Origin: an uncultured Clostridia bacterium
Lineage (GTDB): Bacteria; Bacillota; Clostridia; Oscillospirales; CAG-272
Length of the DNA: 5,299 nt
Direction of reading: 5' to 3'
Assembly: GCA_904502015.1 (NCBI GenBank)
Contig: CAJGEA010000143.1
Coordinates: 1-5,299, forward strand
Shown here: positions 1 through 4,584 of the stretch, piece after piece
Layout of the letters: each line of letters opens with the position of its first letter
Position numbering within the stretch: position 1 is the first letter of the stretch
The notes under the pieces: model-generated
Seen by the model: the letters and a program-made list of their open reading frames with translations, nothing else
Told to the model about the DNA's origin: nothing
The model's database searches: none
Program-made: the position numbers and the translations under genes

Positions 1-516
1 AAGGAACAGATCCAGCAGCTTCGGCGTATTCCCTGCCGCCATATCGACGAGGGGCGTCGCGCTTGACACGGTATCCACGATGTTGGGGAACGCGGGGGCA
101 GCCAAGCTGCTGAACGCCACCAGCATAAACACGCGCGCCGTCATGGCGGGGTTAACGAGGTTGCACCCGATGCCGCCGAACAGGCACTTGACCACCACGA
201 TGGCGAACAGGCACCCAACCACGCATTGCCAGAGCGGCACGGTGGCGGGGAGATTGAGGGCGAGGAGCAGGCCCGTGAGGGCGGCGCTGAGGTCGCCCAC
301 GGTCTGATCCTTTTTGGCAATCAGATTGAACAGCGCCTCAAACAAGACACAGCTTGCCACGCACACGGCGACGACCAGCAGGGCGCGCAGGCCCATGATG
401 ACCACGCCTGCCACCGCGGTGGGAAGCAGGGCGATGATGACGTCCCGCATGATGCCCGCCGTGGAGCGGCCGCTGTGGATATGGGGAGAAACCGACACGC
501 GCAAAAGCTTATTCAT
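1..516 (-). CDS. rnfD: RnfD, membrane subunit of the Rnf electron transport complex (3' end outside window)
   Basis: RnfD is an integral membrane, covalently flavinylated subunit of the Rnf ferredoxin:NAD+ oxidoreductase, which couples electron transfer to Na+ or H+ movement. The visible 172 residues begin MNKLLRVSVSPHIHSG, the usual RnfD/NqrB start (an S-PH-H motif). Hydrophobic helices follow at about residues 26-67 and 78-113, then the conserved stretch GCNLVNPAMTARVF (117-130). At 148-156 is DTVSSATPL, matching the (S/T)GAT-type site where FMN is attached to threonine in this family; Thr154 is the candidate, with Ser in place of the more usual Gly at 152. The ATG overlaps the end of rnfC by 8 nt (ATGAATAA), and a strong AAGGAGGAG lies 7 nt upstream at 524-532, so translation is probably coupled. 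The gene runs off the left edge; family members are about 300-350 residues, so roughly half is seen. NqrB is the main alternative, but the preceding rnfC with two 4Fe-4S motifs favours Rnf. Confidence 0.95.
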   Translation of the reverse strand, partial: MNKLLRVSVSPHIHSGRSTAGIMRDVIIALLPTAVAGVVIMGLRALLVVAVCVASCVLFEALFNLIAKKDQTVGDLSAALTGLLLALNLPATVPLWQCVVGCLFAIVVVKCLFGGIGCNLVNPAMTARVFMLVAFSSLAAPAFPNIVDTVSSATPLVDMAAGNTPKLLDLFL

Positions 517-1819
517 GCTTTTTCTCCTCCTTGGTTTTTTCTTCCTGCAACAGAATCTTTGCAAGCTTGTTGGTCTGCACGAGCGGACGGTTGGCTGGGC
601 AGACAAAGCTACAGCAACCGCACTCCATGCAGGTACGAACCGACAGCTCCTCCAGCCGCACCGCATCCTTCTTTCGGTACGCCTGCGCAATGGCGGCAGG
701 GGTCAGACCGAAGGGGCAAGCATTGGCGCAGGCACCGCAACGGATGCAAGCCGTGGTCTTGGGAAGTCTCGTTTCCTTTGCGGTCAGCGCCAGCACGGCG
801 TTGGTATTCTTCAGAATCGGGGCAGTCATATCGGGCACGGTCACTCCCATCATGGGGCCACCGTACAGCACCTTGTCGGGATCCTCGGTCAGGCCTCCGC
901 AAAATGCCAGCACGTCCGCCATAGACGTGCCGATAGGCACGATGACGTTTTGGGGCTCGGCAACCGCGCCTCCGTCCACCGTAATGCACTTCTCAACCAG
1001 CGGCATACCCGTTTGGAGATAACCTCCGATCACGGCAAGGGTGGTGCAGTTGCACACGATGCACCCCACGTCAACGGGCAACTTGCCCGTGGGGATTTCT
1101 CGGCCCGTGGTGTGGTAGACCAGGACCTTCTCGCCGCCCTGGGGGTACACGTCGGGCAGTACCTTGACCTCAACGCGCTCCATGTGAGAGGCCATCTCCC
1201 GCATGGAACGGATGGCGTGGCGGTTCATGCCCTCCACCCCGATCACAATACGCTTGAAATCGAAATGAGCCTGCAGGATCTTCAACGCGTACGCCATATC
1301 GTCGGCACGCTCCACCATAGTGCGGGTGTCGCTGGTGATATAGGGCTCGCACTCGGCACCGTTGATAACAAGCGTGTCCACGCGCGTGGACACGTCGAAC
1401 TTAACGTGGGTGGGAAAGCCCGCACCGCCAAGGCCCACCACGCCGCTGTCGCGAATGGCCGCGATCAAGTCCTCACGGCTGTGGACAACGGGGGGCTTAA
1501 CCGACTCGTCCCATGTCATGGAGCCGTCCGCTTCAATCGCAATGGCAGAGGTGGTTTTTCCGTTTGACAGGATCACGTCGGCGATCTTCTTGACTTTTCC
1601 CGAAACCGATGCGTATACGGGCGAGGAAACGCGGCCCGACGGCTCGGCAATGAGGGTGCCTACCTTGACGCTATCCCCCACCTTGACGATGGGCGTAGCG
1701 GGCGCACCGATATGCATTTGCATGGGAAGTGTGACCTCCCGCACCTCGGTCATCCGCGCGGTGGGGCGATCAGCCGTACCCTTTCTGTGCGGAAGACGGG
1801 TTCCTTTTAAAAAATTCAT
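509..1819 (-). CDS. rnfC: RnfC, NADH/FMN- and iron-sulfur-binding subunit of the Rnf complex
   Basis: RnfC is the peripheral subunit through which the Rnf complex exchanges electrons with NAD(H). The 436-residue product has a barrel-sandwich N-terminal region (about 30-95, with PIVKVGDSVKVGTLIAEPSG), then the NuoF-like nucleotide/flavin region with GLGGAGFPTHVK (129-140) and NGAECEPYITSD (153-164). A SLBB-like region with LYGGPMMG (318-325) follows, then two 4Fe-4S motifs: CIRCGACANACP (C358, C361, C364, C368) and CMECGCCSFVCP (C397, C400, C403, C407). The C-terminus is a short lysine/glutamate-rich tail without the long repeats of proteobacterial RnfC, so the length is typical of clostridial forms. 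I chose the ATG at 1819 (MNFLKGTRLPHRKG) because AAAGGA sits 8 nt upstream. The frame stays open to a GTG at 1897, but that codon lies inside the tandem repeat and lacks a ribosome binding site. It is the first gene of the operon behind a perfect sigma-A promoter and overlaps rnfD by 8 nt. The N-terminal GGVHPP-like motif of many RnfC proteins is diverged here to GTRLPH. Confidence 0.97.
   Translation of the reverse strand: MNFLKGTRLPHRKGTADRPTARMTEVREVTLPMQMHIGAPATPIVKVGDSVKVGTLIAEPSGRVSSPVYASVSGKVKKIADVILSNGKTTSAIAIEADGSMTWDESVKPPVVHSREDLIAAIRDSGVVGLGGAGFPTHVKFDVSTRVDTLVINGAECEPYITSDTRTMVERADDMAYALKILQAHFDFKRIVIGVEGMNRHAIRSMREMASHMERVEVKVLPDVYPQGGEKVLVYHTTGREIPTGKLPVDVGCIVCNCTTLAVIGGYLQTGMPLVEKCITVDGGAVAEPQNVIVPIGTSMADVLAFCGGLTEDPDKVLYGGPMMGVTVPDMTAPILKNTNAVLALTAKETRLPKTTACIRCGACANACPFGLTPAAIAQAYRKKDAVRLEELSVRTCMECGCCSFVCPANRPLVQTNKLAKILLQEEKTKEEKKHE
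524..532 (-). promoter_or_regulatory. Ribosome binding site of rnfD inside the 3' end of rnfC
   Basis: On the minus strand the sequence reads AAGGAGGAG, 7 nt before the rnfD ATG at 516. It lies within the lysine/glutamate codons that end rnfC. This near-perfect anti-16S match fixes the rnfD start and suggests coupled translation of the two genes. Confidence 0.85.
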
Positions 1820-1883
1820 ATCTGATCCTTTCTGGGAGAATGTTTGACAATGGGGTTTTCGTGGCATATTCTTACCGTGAAGC

Positions 1884-1934
1884 GTGTGACGTGTCACGTG
1901 TGACGTGTCACGTGTGACGTGTCACGTGTGACGT
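1884..1934. repeat. Tandem array of 7-mers alternating GTGTGAC/GTGTCAC (14-bp palindromic unit)
   Basis: The array consists of seven perfect heptamers GTGTSAC in which the fifth base strictly alternates G, C, G, C, G, C, G, followed by a final GT. It can be read as 3.6 exact copies of the 14-bp unit GTGTGACGTGTCAC. Because GTGAC and GTCAC are reverse complements, every adjacent pair forms an inverted repeat (GTGAC-GT-GTCAC and GTCAC-GT-GTGAC), so the whole block is at once tandem and dyad-symmetric and contains three CACGTG hexamers. It lies in the inferred rnfC leader, 65 nt upstream of the ATG. The unit is not a multiple of three, and the open frame through it has no ribosome binding site, so coding is unlikely. 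Possible roles are an operator array, an RNA structure element or a dispersed genomic repeat; the sequence alone does not decide between them. Confidence 0.95.
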
Positions 1935-1940
1935 ACCAAC

Positions 1941-1974
1941 GCACATTGGTCTTCGCGTGCGGGGGCCAATGCAC
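1941..1974 (-). other. Possible stem-loop near the 5' end of the rnf leader
   Basis: In the minus-strand RNA, GUGCAUUGG (1974-1966) can pair with CCAAUGUGC (1949-1941) as nine pairs including two G-U wobbles, around a 16-nt loop rich in C at its 5' side. It would begin about 4 nt after the predicted transcription start, a position typical of mRNA-stabilising hairpins. The same DNA also has a GCACAT direct repeat (1941-1946 and 1971-1976). No function is established. Confidence 0.4.
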
Positions 1975-1984
1975 ATACAATGTT

Positions 1985-2013
1985 ATTATACCACAGAGAT
2001 TCTGCGTTGTCAA
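1985..2013 (-). promoter_or_regulatory. Perfect consensus sigma-A promoter for the rnf operon
   Basis: Read on the minus strand, TTGACA (2013-2008) is followed by exactly 17 nt and TATAAT (1990-1985). Both hexamers are full consensus with optimal spacing, and the initiation site would be near 1978. It points at rnfC with no intervening gene. Such a strong core promoter suggests high basal expression, limited if at all by repressors or leader structure. The dyad at 2019-2041 begins 5 bp upstream of the -35. Confidence 0.9.
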
Positions 2014-2018
2014 GAAAA

Positions 2019-2041
2019 ATACATGTAAAACCGCCATGTAT
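2019..2041. promoter_or_regulatory. Perfect inverted repeat ATACATG-N9-CATGTAT, candidate regulator site
   Basis: The two 7-bp arms (2019-2025 and 2035-2041) are exact reverse complements separated by 9 bp, for a 23-bp dyad with centres about 1.5 helical turns apart. It lies just upstream of the -35 of the rnf promoter and in the divergent gap before the DUF1622 gene. Dimeric regulators commonly bind sites of this form, and the position suits an activator of rnf or a regulator of the plus-strand gene. The regulator family cannot be named from the site alone. Confidence 0.5.
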
Positions 2042-2043
2042 CT

Positions 2044-2066
2044 ACTGCCAATTTTTTAGCGGCAGT
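2044..2066. other. Second dyad ACTGCC-N11-GGCAGT in the divergent gap
   Basis: Exact 6-bp arms (2044-2049 and 2061-2066) flank an AT-rich centre containing a run of six T. It sits 2 bp after the ATACATG dyad, upstream of the DUF1622 gene. It could be an operator or part of the plus-strand promoter region. A weak plus-strand pair, CTGCCA (2045-2050) and TATTTT (2070-2075) with 19-nt spacing, overlaps it, but I do not regard that as a supported promoter. Confidence 0.3.
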
Positions 2067-2139
2067 CGGTATTTTTCGGCAAAATGCGTTCTCTTTCCGC
2101 CCTTACCGAAGATTGCAAAACCTGCAAGGAAAGGAAGAA

Positions 2140-2157
2140 GCTCCCCTCACGGGGAGC
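2140..2157 (-). terminator. GC-rich hairpin with U-rich tail on the minus strand, possible intrinsic terminator
   Basis: The arms GCTCCCC (2140-2146) and GGGGAGC (2151-2157) form a perfect 7-bp stem around 4 nt. Read on the minus strand, the loop is GTGA, a GNRA-type tetraloop, and the stem is followed by TTCTTCCTTTCC, a T-rich though interrupted tract. In that direction it could stop transcription continuing from tyrA before it reaches the rnf promoter. On the plus strand no T-run follows; there the hairpin lies in the DUF1622 leader 12 nt before the ATG, between a purine-rich AAGGAAAGGAAG (2131-2138 and upstream) and the start, where it could affect ribosome access. Confidence 0.45.
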
Positions 2158-2169
2158 CTCGGTCAGAAT

Positions 2170-2520
2170 ATGAATATTTTGCATCGTGCCGTTGAATGGG
2201 CACTTCCCTACGTGATCTCGGTTCTGGAGATCATGGGCATTATCGTTGTAGCCCGTTCGGGGCTCGCCGCATTCTGGCAGTATTTGCAGAACACGTTTAT
2301 GAAAAAGCACCTTGACCTGCAAACCAACCTCGCCACGGGACTAGCGACGGGGCTGGAATTCAAGCTGGCCGCCGAAATCCTCAAAACAGTGCTGATCCAC
2401 AGCCTCTCCGAGCTCTACATTCTCGGCGCGGTGATTCTGTTGCGCGCCCTCATGAGCGTGCTGATCCATTTTGAAATGAAGTCGACGCGATCGGGGAGGC
2501 GGGAAGAGAGGCATGAATAA
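2170..2520 (+). CDS. DUF1622 family small membrane protein
   Basis: The 116-residue product looks like a DUF1622 protein, a family of small bacterial membrane proteins of unknown function. A hydrophobic segment spans about residues 8-30 (LPYVISVLEIMGIIVVARSG), then comes a short polar loop and the family's characteristic conserved block, here NLATGLATGLEFKLAAEILKT (53-73, given as positions and key residues G57, G61, L62, E63, A68, E69, K72, T73). A second hydrophobic segment, LYILGAVILLRALMSVLI, covers 82-99, and a charged tail rich in R and E ends the protein. The length matches the family, usually a little over 100 residues. I chose ATG 2170 because it starts at the family's usual point; its ribosome binding site is poor (GGGGAG at 2151-2156 is 13 nt away and lies in a hairpin). 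The frame is open upstream to a TTG at 2113, which would add 19 non-conserved residues. It is the only plus-strand gene, divergent from rnf and convergent with tyrA. Confidence 0.82.
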   Translation: MNILHRAVEWALPYVISVLEIMGIIVVARSGLAAFWQYLQNTFMKKHLDLQTNLATGLATGLEFKLAAEILKTVLIHSLSELYILGAVILLRALMSVLIHFEMKSTRSGRREERHE

Positions 2521-2526
2521 TCATGC
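2511..2526 (+). other. Small hairpin GCATGA-ATAA-TCATGC over the DUF1622 stop codon
   Basis: Perfect 6-bp arms surround a 4-nt loop that contains the TAA stop codon. It is short, only moderately GC-rich and not followed by a T-run, so it is not a convincing terminator. A further weak dyad (GATATC at 2532-2537 and 2550-2555) follows within the 80-nt convergent gap 2521-2600, also without a T-run. No clear terminator for either strand was found in this gap. Confidence 0.25.
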
Positions 2527-2600
2527 GGCAAGATATCCCCGATCTTGGAGATATCCTTCTCCTTGGCTCTGCGTATCATTCCGCCCGCCTCACTTTACTT

Positions 2601-3458
2601 TTATTTTTTATCAAACAACGCACGTCTCTCGGTAGAGTGTCGCATCATGGCCCGCATACCGTCAATATCCTCGGTTTCCAGCATGGTTTTGAGGGCGTTG
2701 AATTTGTCGATAAACAGATTCATCTGATCGAGCAGGACGTCCTTGTTCGCCACGAACAGCTCGCTCCACATGAGATCGTTGATCCGCGCGATGCGGGTGA
2801 GGTCGCGGAAGGAGTCGCCCGTGAATTTCTCCATATTCTCCTTGTCATTGCAGGTCATCAGCGTGATGGCGATGCAATGCGTGAGCTGGGAGAGAAATCC
2901 GATCATCTCGTCATGCTCCTCGGGGGAGAGGGTGGTCACGTTGGAGAATCCGAGTAACCGCCCCAGCTCGATGCAGGTCTGCACCGCCTCGGGGGTGTTC
3001 TTTTCAGTAGGGGTGACGATGTAGTTCGCGCCGATGAACATGCGGTCGGTGCTGTTCTCAACGCCCGATACCTCGCGACCCGCCATGGGGTGCGCCGCCA
3101 CGAACTCCACGTCGGGGCGGAGCATATCCTGAATCTGATACACGATGCTGCGCTTGACACCCGTGACGTCGGTGATGAGCGCACCGCTCTTGAGAAGCCC
3201 TTGATTTTTCTCGATCCACTCCACGAACACGTGAGGATACAGCGCAAAGATCACGAGGTCGGCCTCCCCGATCATGCGCGCGTCAAGCTCGGTCGATCCC
3301 TCGTCAATGATGCCCTCTCGGATGGCGTAATCAATGGAGCTTTGCTCCAGTGTGATGGCACTGACATGGAACCCAAACCGCCTCAGCACCTTGGCGTAGC
3401 TTCCGCCGAGAAGGCCGAGACCCACGATCAATATTTTCTTACTTACGTCAACAATCAT
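2601..3458 (-). CDS. tyrA: Prephenate dehydrogenase (tyrosine branch)
   Basis: TyrA oxidatively decarboxylates prephenate to 4-hydroxyphenylpyruvate using NAD(P)+, the committed step to tyrosine in the cytoplasm. The 285-residue product starts with a Rossmann fold, ILIVGLGLLGGSYA, with the dinucleotide glycines at G13, G15 and G18. Next come DVTGVK (97-102) and the family signature HPMAGREVSG (123-132), where His123 aligns with the catalytic histidine. The helical dimerisation domain carries LSQLTH (189-194) and GDSFRDLTRIA (214-224), whose Arg222 is the likely prephenate-binding arginine. There is no C-terminal ACT domain and no fused chorismate mutase. ATG 3458 is preferred because GAGGA lies 8 nt upstream; the frame also opens at a TTG (3473) directly after the pheA stop, which would add five residues and swallow that ribosome binding site. 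The gene follows pheA after 15 nt, so the two are co-transcribed. Arogenate dehydrogenase activity cannot be excluded from sequence. The SHxPH motif of relatives is changed to SQLTH. Confidence 0.95.
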   Translation of the reverse strand: MIVDVSKKILIVGLGLLGGSYAKVLRRFGFHVSAITLEQSSIDYAIREGIIDEGSTELDARMIGEADLVIFALYPHVFVEWIEKNQGLLKSGALITDVTGVKRSIVYQIQDMLRPDVEFVAAHPMAGREVSGVENSTDRMFIGANYIVTPTEKNTPEAVQTCIELGRLLGFSNVTTLSPEEHDEMIGFLSQLTHCIAITLMTCNDKENMEKFTGDSFRDLTRIARINDLMWSELFVANKDVLLDQMNLFIDKFNALKTMLETEDIDGMRAMMRHSTERRALFDKK

Positions 3459-3473
3459 ATTGCTTTTCCTCAA

Positions 3474-4562
3474 TTATATTTCGGTGTGCGGCGCGAACGT
3501 GCCCGCCACCTTGAGTTGGTCGCACACCTTATTTAGCTCTCCAATCATGGCGGCGCCGTTCTCGGTGTCGATCGTGCCGTCGATCTCCACATAGAAATAG
3601 TACTGCCACGAGTGCTTTTTCATGGGGCGGCTACGGAGCGCCGTCATATTGTAGCCGTACCGTCCGATGATGCCGATGGCGCTCGCCAGCGAGCCCGCCT
3701 CGTGTCGGACGGTGAACATCAGCACAGTGCTGGAAAGCGACGGTGACGCGGCCTTCACCTTAGAGAGCACCGCAAAGCGGGTGGTGTTCTCTCCGCTCTT
3801 GTTGATGTTCGCCTCGATCACCTTCAAACCGTATATCTCGGCGGTCTCCACGCTGGCGATTGCGCCAAGGGACTTGTCGTTCGCCTCGGCGACCGTTTTG
3901 GCGGCAAGGGCGGTATTGTTGGCCTCCTCGGCATCAAAGCCGCGCATTTTGATATAATCGTGGCACTGGCTGAGCGCCTGCGGGTGGCTCGTTACCTTGC
4001 GAATATCCTCCACGGTGGCATCGGGCAAGCCGAGCAGATTCTGGTGGATCTCCAGCTCGTAGATGCCGTTGATGAAAAGCTCGCCCGAGAAGATGAGATC
4101 CATAGTCTGTCCGACCTCGCCCGCGTAACTGTTCTCAATGGGTAGCACCGCCACGTCGCTCTCACCGCGAACCACCGAATCGTAGGCCGCCTTGAAATCG
4201 CTGTATGGCACGCGGTTTCCCTCGGGGAAAATCCGACCCGCGGCGATATGGGCAAACGCGCCCTCTACGCCGCTGTACGCCACCTTCAGCCCGCTCTGCA
4301 TGCGGTATTGGTAGGCGCGAGAGACCGACATGAGGTGCTTCAGATAGTCAATGTAGTAGCCCTTCAGCACCTCGTCCTCCACGAGCGCGGAGTTCGCCTC
4401 GATCACGGCGTCCTCCCGCTTTTGGTCGAGAATGGGCAAACCGAATTCCCGCTTATGCTCGTAGACCATCTCGGCGGCTCGCATACGCTTGACGAACAGC
4501 TCCGCCATCTGCGCGTCCACCTCGTTGATGATCTTTCTTGCTTCTTCCAGCTTGTTTGACAT
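3474..4562 (-). CDS. pheA: Bifunctional chorismate mutase / prephenate dehydratase (P-protein)
   Basis: This protein converts chorismate to prephenate and then prephenate to phenylpyruvate, the route to phenylalanine. The 362 residues contain three domains. An AroQ-type chorismate mutase occupies about 1-88, with Arg9, Arg26, Lys37, Asp46, Arg49 and Glu50 aligning with active-site positions of the E. coli enzyme. The prephenate dehydratase occupies about 92-275, with AYSGVEGAFAHIAA (95-108), LPIENSYAGEV (140-150), SHPQALSQC (192-200) and the catalytic TRF motif (261-263). An ACT domain spans about 278-355. The length is normal for a P-protein. The ATG at 4562 has AAGGA 9 nt upstream. It lies 22 nt after the DAHP synthase gene and 15 nt before tyrA, and its mutase can supply prephenate to both branches. 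The two ACT motifs tied to phenylalanine binding in E. coli PheA, GALV and ESRP, read GSLA (290-293) and RSRP (310-313), so feedback behaviour may differ; this could simply be lineage-specific. Confidence 0.97.
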   Translation of the reverse strand: MSNKLEEARKIINEVDAQMAELFVKRMRAAEMVYEHKREFGLPILDQKREDAVIEANSALVEDEVLKGYYIDYLKHLMSVSRAYQYRMQSGLKVAYSGVEGAFAHIAAGRIFPEGNRVPYSDFKAAYDSVVRGESDVAVLPIENSYAGEVGQTMDLIFSGELFINGIYELEIHQNLLGLPDATVEDIRKVTSHPQALSQCHDYIKMRGFDAEEANNTALAAKTVAEANDKSLGAIASVETAEIYGLKVIEANINKSGENTTRFAVLSKVKAASPSLSSTVLMFTVRHEAGSLASAIGIIGRYGYNMTALRSRPMKKHSWQYYFYVEIDGTIDTENGAAMIGELNKVCDQLKVAGTFAPHTEI

Positions 4563-4584
4563 AATTCCCTATCCTTACATTATA

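Larger units (their letters stand above)
1820..1978 (-). other. Inferred 5' leader (about 159 nt) of the rnfCD transcript
   Basis: If transcription starts about 7 nt after the -10 box, near 1978, the rnfC mRNA carries an untranslated leader of about 159 nt. From its 5' end it holds a stem-loop (1941-1974), the 7-mer palindromic array (1884-1934), an unstructured-looking stretch, and the rnfC ribosome binding site AAAGGA. I do not recognise a known riboswitch class in it, and no short leader ORF with a convincing ribosome binding site stands out. The length is unusual for a leader with no recognisable aptamer. The transcription start is inferred from the promoter, not observed. Confidence 0.5.

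Noticed and set aside
226..924. A 232-codon plus-strand open frame opposite rnfD/rnfC
   Set aside because: Low-complexity composition, no family resemblance, and complete overlap with two conserved genes on the other strand.
314..1567. A 417-codon plus-strand open frame opposite rnfC
   Set aside because: It lies antisense to the clearly real rnfC and rnfD. Its translation is rich in His, Arg and Gly without any recognisable domain, as expected of a shadow frame in GC-rich coding DNA.
1820..1897. Extension of RnfC to a GTG start at 1897
   Set aside because: The added 26 residues start inside the tandem repeat, do not resemble RnfC, and lack a ribosome binding site, whereas ATG 1819 has AAAGGA at proper distance.
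1884..1934. Short CRISPR array
   Set aside because: The 7/14-bp units are directly adjacent with no unique spacers, and no cas gene is present.
2056..2322. An 88-codon minus-strand open frame across the DUF1622 5' region
   Set aside because: It overlaps the conserved DUF1622 start and runs through the hairpin and dyad region, with no recognisable family and no ribosome binding site.
2527..2610. Bidirectional terminator in the DUF1622/tyrA convergent gap
   Set aside because: The GATATC dyad at 2532-2555 has an interrupted stem and no following T-run, and the T-rich stretch 2594-2609 is about 40 nt away and partly within tyrA, so the parts do not form an intrinsic terminator.
3090..3536. Plus-strand open frame opposite tyrA
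   Set aside because: Antisense to conserved tyrA codons, no plausible ribosome binding site seen, and no domain recognised.
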